Shown here one piece after another: positions 1 through 11,600 of a stretch of DNA of 64,000 nt; position 1 is the first letter of the stretch, and the number at the start of each line of letters is the position of its first letter. A program made the translations under genes and the position numbers. Where the stretch lies: assembly GCA_030762935.1 (NCBI GenBank), contig CM060898.1, forward strand, positions 102,059,281 through 102,123,280. Reading direction: 5' to 3'. The notes below the pieces were generated by a model. It did no database searches, was not told where the DNA came from, and worked only from the letters and a program-made list of their open reading frames with translations. This DNA comes from Hymenopus coronatus (Eukaryota; Arthropoda; Insecta; Mantodea; Hymenopodidae).

Positions 1-763
1 TTTTGGGAGGTAAAATCACATTTTTATTTTGATTATATAGACTGCTAGGTACCTAAACCATCTACTTGTTGAGAAACTAAATGGTGTGGTGAAAAGAGAT
101 GAGACCTCGAAAGGATAACAAAACTTTGCCATTTGAAATGCTATGTGCACTTTGCCATCTGACAACATGAGGTAAAGCAGCTAGATGGATAGCACTCTGG
201 CACCGTCTGCTTGGCTCAAAGTGTAGACACTTGTAGCATGTTGGCAGCCTCTTGTATGGGAAGGAAATTGGTAGGCTTGTTATATTTCGAGTTGTTATAA
301 GTTAAAAGGCTTGTTTCCGTTTTCAAGTTTCTTAAGTTGGCAGTAATCTTTTTAAATTCTGTGTGTTCACTAGGCTGCCTCTCTTTCGGTATGCAACTTT
401 GAAAAACATAATATAACATGTAGTGTAACAAATAGTGTAACAGAGCCGCCAACATGATCCATTTCTCCAGGACCACGTGGGAACCGTCGTATTGTAAATT
501 GTTTATTTTAAAGTGTATTTTTATGCATACAGTTATACTGCTCCTTGATTCCCAAATCAGTCCTCGCTGCCAAGCTTGTGGTGCCCATCGCATCCCTTTG
601 TCCGGTTTGTTCAGAAAAGTATGGTCTAATTAATATTTCCCAGAGAGGTTACGACAGTATATGGTACGGGGATGAGACCTTGTTCGCCACATTAACGAGC
701 GATAACACCAAGTAGTTAAAGCGACGTAAAATAAAACAGTTTAAATATCAAACATACAAAAAA
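1..763. other. No recognised repeat or gene; weak open frame on minus strand
   Basis: I see no PQ element, SINE or transposase in this stretch. On the minus strand an open frame of 125 codons (593 to 216) ends with a hydrophilic stretch including PKERQPSEHTEFKK and a TGA stop at about 216-218. A pyrimidine-rich tract followed by AG lies just upstream of that stretch (about 400-410 in + coordinates), so a terminal exon is conceivable. I do not recognise the protein and there is no other coding evidence. Confidence 0.2.
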
Positions 764-1969
764 TCTGATGTGTACCATTCACATGACTTTCTCTACATCT
801 CTGTAACAAATGATTGTTAAAAAGCTTATGCCTCTATTTACTTCACGCTACTCGAGAACAAATTAGCAGAAATAGGCTTATTATTTGTTTCCTTGTAAGT
901 AGAAGAGAAATAAGGGAGTACCATAGGTTAAAGTGATAGTCAAAAGCTATGTGACAAGTTCCTCTGTTTATATAGACAGGAGTTGACAATTTCCTGTACG
1001 AGAAAAGTAAAATTTTCATAGCTGAAACCAAAAACAAGGAATATCTAAAAAACGATGAACTCCACGAAAGAAATATGTATAACATAAATTGTGTCCTTTA
1101 ACGTGCTTTACATTTTTGTTGAGTAAGTTTTTGTCCATCTCTTACGGTTTAGCACTTATTCAAAATTCCGTAAAATTCATCCAGAATAAAGTACTCTTCA
1201 GAGGCTATTCCCAGAAAATTCAAGATATACATTTTGTTTGTCAGGTAAATATCCTTAATATTTGATATTTTAATCAAAATCTTTTTTGGGAAAATCAAAA
1301 TTTTCGAAAAAAGTTCCATGTAAAGGGTAGTTTGGGGGTGGGGGGATTTATCTCAAAACCTTCGTGTCGCATCCCTGGAAGATACTAAACTTAAAGACCC
1401 AGTTTGGTATTTTACCGATTTTTCGCTTTTGAGTTATCGTGTTCGCAGACACACGGACACACACACGGACCTTTTTGTGAAAACTTTTTTTTGGATATAC
1501 ATCACCCTGTAACTAACTCCATGGCACGACAGCTCACGGGGAGCCTTGGCCTACCGCCCGGCCGCTGCGGCCCCCATCTCGGTCCACTACAGACGTCATG
1601 GATGGGGTGCAGTATTGGAGGGTGAGACGTGGTCAGCGCATCGAGCCCCTCCCGGGCGGTTAATGCGGTCCTCACGACCTGGAGCCGCTACTTCTCAATC
1701 AAGTAGCTCCTCAATTGGCCCCCAGGGACCTCACGAGGCTGAGTGCACCCCGGTCCAGGTCTCCCAGCGAGGGAAAAATCCCCATGCCGGTACTGGGGAT
1801 CGAACCCAGGTCTCCCGCTTGGTAGGCAGCTGCGCTACCACCGCGCTAAGGAGACGATCATAAGTGACCCTAAAACATATATTTCCGGTGAAATCTCGGT
1901 ATCGAATTTTTGGGTGGAGTGCAATACCTGCTTTATACACTATGCACATAGTGCGTGTAGAGAAAGTAA
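764..1969 (-). mobile_element. PQ element, complete, interrupted by a SINE
   Basis: The Q end begins with TCTGATGTG at 764 and carries ACTTTCTCTACA at 786-797. The P end closes with TGTAGAGAAAGT at 1956-1967, an exact 12-bp inverted repeat. The internal AC-rich tract is at about 1446-1467. A GC-rich tRNA-derived insert (about 1500-1860) separates the microsatellite side from the P-end block, which resumes with GACCCTAAAACATATATT. Without the insert the copy would be about 850 bp. Confidence 0.85.
1500..1860 (-). mobile_element. tRNA-derived SINE-like insert inside a PQ element
   Basis: This block is far more GC-rich than its surroundings. Read on the minus strand it starts near 1855 with a box-A-like TAGCGCGGTGGTAGCG and about 40 bp later a box-B-like GGTTCGATCCC (about 1797-1807 in + coordinates), the spacing of a tRNA-type RNA polymerase III promoter. 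A GC-rich body follows towards 1500. It sits cleanly inside the PQ element at 764-1969, so it inserted later. I did not find a second copy in the window. Confidence 0.65.
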
Positions 1970-1974
1970 TAAAA

Positions 1975-2984
1975 ATGAGATTATTACAAATAATTAGGTG
2001 GATGAATAAATGCAAGAATTGAAAGTTATAAAAGCAGAGATCCAATATAATGTTGTAAATAATTTAGCCAGTGGTTCTGAATAACTGATTACACAATGGT
2101 GAAGACCATTTAGTAAATATACCTTCTGTATAGTTGACGACCGCACTGAAACAGAAAGTGGCTTACTGTTTCTTCTGATATTTCACATTGCAAATAATAC
2201 CATCTGGTGGCTATAAATGAAGATGTTATAGGTAACTTTTAAATTATTTGTCCAGAAATAAATCAATGAAAATATAATATGAGACCAAATACTTAGAATT
2301 CATACGAATGAAAACCGGAGGAAAAAATAGACGTCTTGTTATTTGTCCATTTAAACTGCTTAACCTGAGGTCATTCCATATTTCATTCTCTTGAGAGTTT
2401 ATATCTGATTTGGACATAAAGAGTAGCTAATTTCATGTTGGATTTGAGAGCAGTGGCGGCCGGCCTTTAGGGGCACTGGGGCACGTGCCCTCCTTACAAC
2501 AATTTCAGAAAATAATTTCTCCATTATATTATTAGGTAAAATGCTATACGCATTTTGTAGAAATTTAAACTTATGCACACTGGACAGTTGTAGTGAAGAT
2601 GGCTGTCGAAAATAGTAACCGGCCGCATTTTTCGGACTCAAGCGATTTTGTGGTCATCCTATGCGCACGCGCAGGAGAATTCAATGCTTTCAGATGCAGT
2701 TAATTTGTAGGTGCGGGGTTCAAGGGGCCGAGATACTTGGTACCAAGCAGGCGACTAGGTACGCTCTCGCGCCAACGCTCAAGGCGTACAAGCAGTGTGT
2801 TGTGTAACTACCCTAAGTTTACTAGGAAATAGATTCACGATACATTTGAAGCTTCACTGAAAACAGGAAACGGCCAAATAACCAACAGTTATTGCAATTA
2901 TGAACTGATCAAGCAGTAAAGTGGACCATACTTGTGAGAGGTGGCTAGTGTTTTGAGAATGATTGCTGAGTTACAATATCCATC
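1975..2984. other. Unassigned sequence with a possible DNA transposon terminus
   Basis: No coding feature stands out. At 2452 the sequence CAGTGGCGGCCGGCC is followed by a perfect 12-bp palindrome GGGCACGTGCCC (2479-2490). This resembles the terminus of some hAT-type elements, whose ends often start CAGTGGCGG. I could not find the matching inverted end nearby. The segment 2660-2880 is moderately GC-rich and unrecognised. Confidence 0.25.
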
Positions 2985-3219
2985 TTAAGAGTAAACTGAT
3001 AAGAACTGGTGAAAGTGCCTTGACACTTACAGGCGATGGCACTCCTGATACATGGAATGAAGATGGAGCACCAGTGAAATGCGATGGCGGGGAAAACTGG
3101 AAAAAACGCACCCCTGCGCCGCTTTGTCCACCACAAATCTCACATGTGGTCGCTTGGGATCGAACCTGGCCTGTCTAGGTGAGAGACAAACGGTCTAACC
3201 ACTCGGCCACGGCGCGGTC
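2985..3219 (-). mobile_element. tRNA-derived SINE, family F4
   Basis: Read on the minus strand from 3219 it begins GACCGCGCCGTGGCCGAG, a tRNA-like 5' head with a box A (TGGCCGAGTGG), and box B GGTTCGATCCC follows near 3163. The head and the following body (CATGTGAGATTTGTGGTGG) match the plus-strand element at 44,487-44,838 almost base for base, which defines a repeat family rather than a functional tRNA. The tail decays near 2985. Confidence 0.75.
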
Positions 3220-3312
3220 AATTGAAGAGTGTGAAGTAGATCTATGATTTGTAAGAATAGTTTCTTGCAGCTTAAGTTTAGAGAAATATGTGAGCGTAAC
3301 ACATCATACTAG

Positions 3313-4940
3313 TTTCTCTAGTATATATGCACAATGTGCATAGTGGATAGATAAGTTATTGTATTACACCCAAAAATTCGATTCCGTGATTTCTTCGGAA
3401 ATTAGTGTTTTTGGGTAGTCCGAATTAAAAAAAATTAGAAAAAGGTTCGTGTTTAACACTAACTCTGTTAAATACAAAACTTTGTGTTTTTGTTCAAAAC
3501 TTCTTCCAAGGCTGCAACACGTAGATTTTCAGCAAAAACCCTCAACTCCGAACTACTGCTTACATGGATCATTTTTCGAAAATTTTGATTTCCCAAAAAT
3601 AGCTGTAACGATTTGGAATAAAATACCATATGTTGAAGATATTTTCATGACTTATGAAATATATATATTTAATTATCTGAAGACTTATTCATCCTTGGTG
3701 ACTTTGTATAACTGGCAAACTGTAATATATAGACAAAAACTTACATCATCAAAAATATAGATTTCGTTGAAAATTTATGTCATATAGGTACATTTTTGTT
3801 GTAGAGTTAACCATTTCTGATATATTGCGTGTTATTGGTGTCAGTTTTCAGTTACTTTAACTTTTTTACTTTCTCTACACGTACTATGTACATTGTGTAT
3901 AGAGAAGGTATTGTAATACACCCAAAAATTCGAGCTTTCACCGGAAATATATGTTTTGAGATCTCCTGAATAAAAAAAAAAAGCATTTTTAGAAAAGTGT
4001 CCGTGTGTGTCTGTGTCTGCGGGCAACATAGCTCAGAAACGAAATGACAGTTAAAAACAAAACTTGGTATTTCAGTTTGGTATCTTCCAAGGATGCGACA
4101 CCAAGATTTTCAAGAAAATTCCCCATACTCAACTACCCTTTACTTGGAACTTTTTTCTAAAATTTTGATTTTCTTAAAAATGGCTCTAACGATTTTGATT
4201 AAAATCCCTTATATTTAAGATATTTACTTGCCAAATAAAATATATATTTTGAATTTTATGGAAATAGCCTCTGAAGGCCTCTTTATTCTGCAGGATATTT
4301 ATTGAATTGTGTATAATTGGTAAAGCGTAGGAGATAGACAAAACTCATTACACCAAAATTGTAGATCAGGATAAAACACGCAAATTATGTCATATACATT
4401 TTTTTCGTGGAGCTGATCGTTTTTGAGATATTCCTGTTTTTTAGTTTAAGCTTTGAAAAACTTGTACGTTTCTTATACAGGGATTTGTTAACTGCTGTCC
4501 ATACCAAAAAAAAAAAAAAAAAAAAGAAAAAGAACTTCAGTTACATAGCAACCACCTTTTGACTATCACTTTAACCCATGATACTCCATTATTTCGCTTT
4601 TACTTTCAAGGAAGCAAGTAATAAGACTATTTCTGCTAGTTTTTCTCGATTAGCATGAAGTAAATAGAAGAATAAGCTCTTTAACAATAATTTGTTGCAG
4701 AGATGCACAGAAAGTCGTGATAATGGAACACATAAGGTTTTTTAAAACGGAAAGTCACCTTTCTTTTCATCTCTCTTTTGTTATGCCTAGCACATTCCCT
4801 TATTTCACTGCTGTTTACAAAAAGGTAAGTAATAAGATCAATTCTGCTAATGTTTATATCGGTTGACGTGATGCAGATAAAAGAATACTTTTTTTTAAGA
4901 TCAGTTTCAGGAAGTCATGTAAATGGAACACTACAAAATT
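3313..4940 (+). mobile_element. PQ element, old copy split by a younger PQ element
   Basis: A diverged P end (TTTCTCTAGTATATATGC, with a GCACAATGTGC loop) starts near 3313 and the body continues to about 3855. The body then resumes at about 4748 (ACGGAAAGTCACC) and reaches a Q end (GTCATGTAAATGGAACAC) near 4930. The interrupting 3862-4745 segment is a second PQ copy in the same orientation, so this outer copy is the older one. Confidence 0.75.
3862..4745 (+). mobile_element. PQ element, complete, nested in an older copy
   Basis: It starts with ACTTTCTCTACACG and the hairpin (ACTATGTACATTGTG), passes through the GT-rich tract (CCGTGTGTGTCTGTGTCTG near 4000), and ends with AATGGAACACATAAGG. 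It is inserted into a T-run of the 3313-4940 copy. I see no target duplication longer than a couple of T residues. Confidence 0.8.
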
Positions 4941-5752
4941 TTACTTTCTCTATGCATGCTATCTACATAGCGTCTAGAGAAGGTATTGTATTGCACCCAA
5001 AAATGCGATTCCAAAATGTCACCAGAAATGTATGCCTGAATCCAAAGAAAGCATTTTTAGAAAAATACCGTGTGTCTGCCAGTCTGCCTGTGTGTTTTTG
5101 TCTGTGTGCAGCATAGCTCAAAAATCAAAAAGTACCTAACTTGGTATTTAAGTTCAGTATTTTCCAAGAATGCGACACGAAAATGTTCAAGAAAATACCC
5201 CCACCTCCAAATATCCTTTATATGGAAAAATTTTTGAATATTTTTATTTTCTCAAAAATAGCTGTAACAATTTGATTAAAATGTCGTATTTTAAGATATT
5301 CACATTAAAAATAAAATGTATATCTTGAATTTTTTGGGAATAGCCTCTGAAGACATCTTTATTCTGGATGAATTTGGCGGAATTTTTCATAACTGGTAAA
5401 TCATATGGGATAGACCAAAATTTACTTAATAGAAAATGAAGAGATCGTTGGAATACACAACTTATGTTGTATACCTACATTTTTTTCGTGGAGCATTATT
5501 TTTTTTTATATTCCCTGTTATTGGTTTTATCTATAAAATACTTATACTTTTCTCATACGGAAGTGTCAACTTCTGTCTACGCAAACAAAGGAGTTTCAAT
5601 CACATAGCAACCAGCTTTTGACTATCACTTTAATCTATGGTACTCCTTTATTTCCCTTCTACTTGCTCAGAAGCAAGTAATAATATTATTTCTGCTATTT
5701 TTTTCTCGATTAGCATGAAATAAATAGAAGAATAATTTTTTAACAATACTTT
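4941..5752 (+). mobile_element. PQ element lacking its Q terminus
   Basis: The P end ACTTTCTCTATGC lies immediately after the Q end of the preceding copy. The hairpin arms (CTATCTACATAG) and the internal body are recognisable as far as CATGAAATAAATAGAAGAAT, after which the sequence changes at about 5752 and the sub-terminal repeat is missing. The copy is therefore truncated or decayed at Q. Confidence 0.75.
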
Positions 5753-6394
5753 TTGGTGGGATAGGAACGAAACACATCACTTCTTTATTCTGATTATCAA
5801 GTCAAAATCTGGAAAGAAGTAAAGAAGTATGAAACTATTGAAGTTTATTTATAGTTTTTACTCCTGTCATCTAAACCAGCATTCTCCAATCTGACGATGC
5901 TCGTTAAATGGAGTTTGAAAACTATTTAGACAGCTGCTTCTTGGCATGTTCCTTTGATTTGATGCTTTAGAGGGGAGAAGCAATGAACATGTGATGGAAG
6001 AATTAATCGCAACAACTTTGTTTTCGGAAAGCTGTCACACAATTATGGAGAATCTACGAAAGAAAACATGCTTTTTGTTCTTCTCCATTCTTTCTTAAAC
6101 TACATGTGGAGCTTCTAAAACAAGATCCACACGTTATTCACCTGTTGTTGTCATACATTAATGAGATAGTCGGCAAGATTCCATTCTCGTGGCAGAACAA
6201 TCTTGCTTGAAGCCTTAAAGAAGGCGGTGAGTATTCAGACCCTGAAGCTGTATCTTAGTTTTCGACCAAGTTACTTATCAAGACTATCCTCTTTAGAGAG
6301 TTCACGTATGAATTTTACTGTTCTTGCATGTGCTTTCTTCATAAAATTCGCATAGATTATTACTTTTCAAAGAAGTCGAGGGTTCACGTATGAA
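5753..6394. other. Unassigned single-copy-like sequence
   Basis: I see no long frame, tRNA-like box, transposase motif or PQ homology. The segment is slightly less AT-rich than the flanking PQ copies. It could be ancestral intergenic DNA. Confidence 0.3.
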
Positions 6395-7135
6395 TTTTTA
6401 CTTTCTCTACACGTACTATGTAATAAGAGAAAGTATAACATTCCACCCACAAATTTGATACAGCGATTTCAACGGAACTATATGTTTTGGGTCCCTCTGA
6501 ATCCAAAAAAAAAAATCATTTTCAGAAAAAGGTCCATGTGTGTCTGTGGACAGCTTAGCTCAAAAAACGAAAAGACCGTTAAATATCAAACTTGGTATTT
6601 AAGTTATGTATCTTCCAAGGATGCGACATGAAGATTTTCAACAAAATCCTCCCACCCTCAACTACCCTTTACATAGAAAAATTTCGAAAATTTTGATTTT
6701 CCCAAAAATGGTTATAACGATTTTGATTAAAATCTCATACAGTTAAGATATTTACACGTAAATTAAAATATATATATTTGGGAATCGTCTCTGGTATCCT
6801 CTTCATTCTGAATCGACTTTTGCATAACTGCTAAACTAACCTTTTTGAAAATTTTACCATGTAATGTGATGTAGACGTGCGGGAATTTTCTTGAAAGCCT
6901 TCGTACCGCATCCTTGGGGGACACTAACTTAAATACTGAGTTTTAACGGAATTTTCGTTTTTGAGTTACTCTGTACAAAGGCACACACAAACACACACAG
7001 AAAGACAGGCGTACACGCTGTACTTTTTCTAAAAAAAAATTTTAATTTAAAGGGTCTCAAAAATATGTATTTCTCGTGAAATCGAATTTTAGTTTGGAAT
7101 ACAATATCTTTTCTACCTAATATGTACTGTCTTAC
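6395..7135. mobile_element. Two truncated PQ elements facing each other
   Basis: A plus-oriented copy starts with ACTTTCTCTACACGTACTATG at about 6400, has lost the second hairpin arm, and stops near 6838. It is abutted by a minus-oriented fragment (6840-7135) that begins mid-body (GGAATTTTCTTGAAAGCC), contains an AC-rich tract near 6980, and ends in a decayed P end. The join gives an inverted arrangement of two partial copies. Confidence 0.7.
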
Positions 7136-7563
7136 TGGCCTACTTATTGAAGATTATCGTTTATTATAAAAATGTATTCATTTTCTTTCGTTTTGTGAAT
7201 TCATAGTAGGCCTTTCTTACGCACAATATTTAGTCGTAACTTAACACAACGCCACTTGACATTACGAAAGCCGATTACCACGCTCCCATCTTCCAAAGTA
7301 CATGTTATACGGGAAGTATCAAGGGCTGGGTCAGGTTTGGAGGATTATTATAAAGGGAAATAATGTATGCATGTCAGACTTCTAAATCAAGGTTTCACCA
7401 GAATTAAACTAAAATAGGCAGAGGCGCTTGATAGAATCCCAAGAATTCCATTGTTAGATTTCACAAAATATGCGCATATTGAGCTATCTTTTAATTTTAA
7501 AACACTGTGTTTTAAAAGAATTCTCATAATTGTTGCGAAAGCTCGAAAACCATAAACGAAAAA
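7136..7563. other. Unassigned sequence
   Basis: This is an AT-rich stretch between PQ copies. A 63-codon minus-strand frame is present, but it has no recognisable domain and no repeat homology that I can see. Confidence 0.3.
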
Positions 7564-7634
7564 TCTGATGTGTTCCATTCACATAACCTCATCTAACTAT
7601 TCCACTACAAATTACTCTTAACGAAAGCTTTTTT

Positions 7635-8494
7635 TTACTTTTTCTGCACGTACTATGTACATAGTGTATAGAGAATCCATCCAAAAATTCGATACTGTGA
7701 TTTCACCGGAAATATATGTTTTGAGACCCCCTGAATCCAAAAATGAAAATGTCCGTGTGTGTGTCTGTGTGTGTCTGTGTGTGTCTGTGTGTGTCTGTGG
7801 GCAGCATAGCTCAAAAATGTAAGGACTGTCAAAAGCCAAACTTAGTTCTTAAGTTTGGTATCTTCCAAGGATGCAACACGAAGATTTTCAAGAAAATCCC
7901 CCCACCCCAAACTGTCTTTTACATGGAAAACATTTCGAAAATGTTGATTTTCTTAAAAATAGCTCTAACGATTTTGATTAAAATCTCGTAAATTTAAGAT
8001 ATTTACTTGACAAATAAAATGTATATCTTGAATTTTCTGAGAATAGCCTCTGAAGACTACTTTATTCTGGATGAATTTTACGGAATTTTGCTTAACTGCT
8101 AAACCGTAAGATATGGGAGAAAACTTACCACACAACAAATGTAATTCACTTTAAAATATACAATTTATGTTACATGTATTTTTTCATGGAGTTGATCGTT
8201 TTTGAGATATTCCTTGTTTTTGGTTTCAGGTTTAAAAAATTATACTTTTCTCACTCAAGACTTTATCAACTCCTGTCCATTCAAACAAAGGAACTTCTGT
8301 CACATAGCAACCAGCTTTTGGCTTTCACTTTAACCTATGCTACTCCCTTATTTCGCTCCTACTTAAAAGGAAGCAAGTAATAAGACTTTTTCTGTTATTT
8401 TTTCTCGATTAACATGAAGTAAATAGAAACATAAGATTTTTATGAATAGTTTATTGTAGAGATGTAGACAAAGCCATGTGAATGGAACACATCA
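7635..8494 (+). mobile_element. PQ element, complete
   Basis: It starts with TACTTTTTCTGCACG followed by the intact hairpin core ACTATGTACATAGTG. It contains a (GTGTGTCT)n tract at 7755-7800 and ends with GTGAATGGAACACATCA. It lies within the older minus copy whose Q end is at 7564-7632. Confidence 0.85.
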
Positions 8495-8584
8495 TTGGGG
8501 GATTTGACTTGAGAAACAACTGCTGTATATCTCGCTGAACTGTAGGTTACTCAACGTTGCTTTTTCGATTTTATATATTCTTAA

Positions 8585-8746
8585 ACACACACCCATTCAC
8601 TCTCACATTCATACTTTTAGACCTTGTGGGGAATAAAGAATATTTCTGGTTAAAGAATAACTCCCTACCCCAGACGGGAATTGAACACAGGACTTCTGGA
8701 TGAGAAACCAAAACGCTGACCACTCGACCGCAGAGACAGTTCTTGT
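8585..8746 (-). mobile_element. tRNA-derived SINE, family F1
   Basis: Read on the minus strand it starts near 8746 with CTCTGCGGTCGAGTGGTCAG, a tRNA-like box A, then has a box-B-like GTTCAATTCCCG and a body (CAGAAATATTCTTTATTCC). The plus-strand segment at 31,541-31,695 is the same family (GTCGAGTGGTCAGCGAG, GTTCGATTCTAG, CCAGAATTATTCCCTG). Two related copies without a functional tRNA 3' half indicate a SINE. Confidence 0.7.
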
Positions 8747-8842
8747 TCTTTTATCTATTTCATGCTAATCGAAATAATCATTAACAGAAACGATCTTATT
8801 ACTTGCTCCCAGGCTAAAGTGATGATGAAATTTTTAAAATTA

Positions 8843-9062
8843 GCCCGCCTCGGTAGTGTTTATGTCTCACATTCAAGAGTTCGCGAGTTCTAATCTCGCT
8901 TAGGATGAGCTATCGAGATAAGGAAATGTTTTTCGGGATTTCCCCTTATCTTTGGAAGCCGCATGTCGAGTAACTTTAAGCTCCAAGGATCCAGAGATCA
9001 TTTGAGCAGCATTTCACGGATTTCATTCATCGTCCAATATGACCAACAGGTTAAAAGCCAAT
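8843..9062 (+). mobile_element. tRNA-like SINE, family F2
   Basis: The head GCCCGCCTCGGTAGTG leads to GTCTCACATTCAAG and a box-B-like GCGAGTTCTAATCTCGC near 8881-8897. The body ends GATTTCATTCATCG...CAACAGGTTAAAA. A truncated tail with the same 3' block (TTCACCGATTTCATTCATCG) recurs at 62,325-62,430, which supports a dispersed family. It abuts the 5' side of the mariner relic. Confidence 0.6.
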
Positions 9063-9069
9063 AGGATAT

Positions 9070-10228
9070 GGGAGTGATCAGGTGACTAGTGTCGATGTGT
9101 GGTGTGCTTTGTTCGGGCTGCCAGTTGAGAGTGTTGTTGCTGTGTAACGTTGAAGTGAACATTGTCAAGTGCACCGCTCTAAAGCATGTTTGCCAAAGGC
9201 GATCAGCGTTCGTGGATTAAAATCGAGGTTGCCCGTGGCAAAAATGCATCAGCATGTTATCTAGGATTACGTGAAGCCTGTGGCAGGAATGCATTGCCGT
9301 ACAGGACTGTTGCACGATGGGTCAAGGCATTTCGTGCAGGTCGGACTGAGACTGTGGATTTGCACCGCACAGGTTGGCCGTCCATTCCGCAAGATCAGAT
9401 TGACATTGTGAGTGGTCTCGTTGCCATGGACCATCGATGGACTGTCCGGGAGTTATCGGTAGAGGTTGGTCTCAGTCATCAAACTGTGTGGTATATACTG
9501 ACGAAATATCTTCACCTGAGGAAAATTGCGTCCCGTTGGGTTCCACATCGACTCACTGAGGTACAAAAATGGCACCGGTATCCACCTGGACAGATGCCGC
9601 AATGAAGGAGACGCATTTCTGCAGCGTTTTGTCGCCATAAATGAGACGTGGGCACGAGCATATGAGCCGGAATTGAAGCGTCAGTCCAATGAATGGCGTC
9701 ACCCAGGTTCACCACGTCCACAGAAAGTTCGACAGGAACCCAGTCGGGTGAAGCTGATGCTGATTGTGACATACGACTACGAGGGGGTTATTCTTACGCA
9801 TGCTGTGCCTGAAGGAAACCCGTCAACAGGGACTACTATTGGCGATTTCCAGAGCGACATCTTCGTCCGGCTACACACGTTGTCATGTCGCTCTTATTGC
9901 AACGGTGGTTTGGGAGGTTTTGGAACATCTTCCGTATTCACCAAACCTGAGTCCTTGTGACTTCGACCTGTTTTCGAAGTTGAAGAAACCCCTCCGAGGC
10001 CGCCGATTTCCTGACGTGGCATCTGTAGTCCGCACAGTAGGGCGCTCCGTCGCAGTCAACAGAGATCGCCTTGCCAACGGTCCCCATCGGCTGCCCTACA
10101 TTTGGCAAAAGGTCAAGGTCTTTGCGGGTGACTACATTGAAGGAATGTAATGCAATTGTACTTGTGAGTTCAATAAATATTGTGTTCTATCAATGTTGCC
10201 ACTACTTTATTTACAGCCCTCGTAAATG
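9070..10228 (+). mobile_element. Mariner-like transposon, degraded
   Basis: The right terminus reads ACAGCCCTCG followed by TA at about 10,218-10,229, the usual mariner ending beside a TA target. The matching left inverted repeat is not evident, and a SINE abuts that side, so the 5' end is lost or decayed. The interior is a broken transposase gene (9186-10,150) followed by an AATAAA near 10,172. Confidence 0.75.
9186..10150 (+). pseudogene. Mariner transposase pseudogene
   Basis: Family knowledge: mariner transposases have an N-terminal helix-turn-helix region and a DD34D catalytic domain that cuts and rejoins element ends in the nucleus. Seen here: an ATG at 9186 opens a 139-codon frame with the helix-turn-helix region (ALPYRTVARWVKAF) and KIASRWVPHRLTEVQKWHRY. 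Near 9580-9600 the frame shifts. The next segment has NETWARAYEP, where the expected first catalytic Asp is Asn (codon 9640-9642). The region that should contain the HDNARxH motif with the second Asp is deleted near 9870. A third frame resumes with YSPNLSPCDFDLF, the third Asp being at 9959-9961, and ends GDYIEGM. It cannot encode active transposase. The 44.3-45.5 kb relic belongs to the same general family. Confidence 0.85.
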
Positions 10229-10736
10229 AATATTGGTTCTTGTATAACCAGAACTAAAACAAAACAAAGTGTGTGTTTTAATGAGAACTACATTTTGTCC
10301 TTCTTTTACTGTTTACTATATATGTAAGACATTCAGAATGAAGAAGACCACAGAGGCTATTCCCCAGAAGATCAATTTATTCTATTTATTTGCATATGAT
10401 ATACGTATTTGAATTAAAATCATTAGCTAATCGTTGTTCATTTATTGCGTTCAGTCCTTTGATTACTTCGTTGAATACCTTGGCGTTTCGTATATGCATT
10501 TGAGACCGTTAGTTGGCCTCGCTTCTATCATTATTATTATTATTCCCGTCAATTATCAATTAGTTAATGTATTTAAACATGTTTTAATCATTTAATGTGT
10601 TTAAAAGTATAAAGCCAACTTCTCTCTCAAAGTTGTTTACCAAACTTGGCTTTTGGAAAGGGGAAGGCTCTTTGTGACCAAGAACTCTTTTCTTAGTCAC
10701 GTGCTATGGTGCATGTGCGTGCAATAGAAAAAAAAA

Positions 10737-11600
10737 TCTGATGTGTTCCATTCACATGACTTTCTCTATATTTCTGTAAAAATTATTGTTAATAAGCTTT
10801 TCTTTTATTTATTTCATGCTAATCGAGAAAAATTAGCAGAAATAGTCTTTATTTCTTGCTTTATTGCAAGTAGAAGGGAAATAAGGGAGTACCATAGGTT
10901 AAAATGAAAGCCAAAAGCTGGTTGCTATGTGACTGATGTTCCTTTGTTTGTATGGACAGGAGTTGACAAATTCCTATATGAGAAAAGTATAAGGTTTTCA
11001 AAGCTGAAATCAAGAAAAAGGAATATCTCAAAAACGACCAACTCCAGGAAAAAATATATATAACATAAATTGTGTGTTTTAATGTGCTCTACATTTTTTT
11101 TGTGTGTTAAGTTTTGTCCATCTCTTACGCTTTAGCAGTTATGCAAAATTCATCCATAATAAAGTAGTCTTCAGAGGCTATTCCCAGAAAATTCAAAATA
11201 TACATTTTATTTGTCAGGTAAATATCTTTAATATGTGATATTTTAATCAAAATCGTTAGAGCCATTTTTTAGAAAATCAAAATTTTCGAAAAAAGTTCCA
11301 TGTAAAGGGTGGGGGATTTTTCTCAAAATCTTCGAGTCGCATCCCTGGAAGATACTAAACTTAAATACCAAGTTTGGTATCTTACCGACTTTTCGTTTTT
11401 GAGTTATCGTGTGTTCACAGACACACGGACACACTGACACACGGACATACACATACACACACGGACCTTTTTCGGAAAATACTTTTTTTGGATACAGGGG
11501 ACCTAAAACATCTATTTCCGGTGAAATCTCGGTATCGATTTTTTTGGTGGACTGCAATACCTTCTCTATACACTAGTATATAGTACGTATAGAGAAAGTA
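10737..11600 (-). mobile_element. PQ element, complete
   Basis: The Q end TCTGATGTG starts at 10,737 after an A-run. The sub-terminal ACTTTCTCTATA (10,759-10,770) matches TATAGAGAAAGT (11,588-11,599) exactly as an inverted repeat, although both differ from the commoner CTCTACA/TGTAGAG pair. The AC tract with ACACGGACAC motifs lies at 11,413-11,465. The length is about 864 bp. Confidence 0.9.

Larger units (their letters stand above)
7564..10435 (-). mobile_element. PQ element, old copy dispersed in three pieces
   Basis: Three minus-oriented blocks appear in consecutive order: the Q end TCTGATGTGTTCC at 7564-7632, a middle block (TATTTCATGCTAATCG) at 8752-8838, and a later block (GTGTGTTTTAATGAG, then CAGAATGAAGAAG) at 10,255-10,435. 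The gaps hold a plus PQ copy, two SINE-like inserts and a mariner. The simplest reading is one PQ copy broken apart by later insertions. The P end was not found. Confidence 0.6.

Noticed and set aside
1404..1863. Plus-strand frames through the GC-rich insert as coding exons
   Set aside because: The frames coincide with a tRNA-derived insert on the opposite strand. Openness is explained by its GC content.
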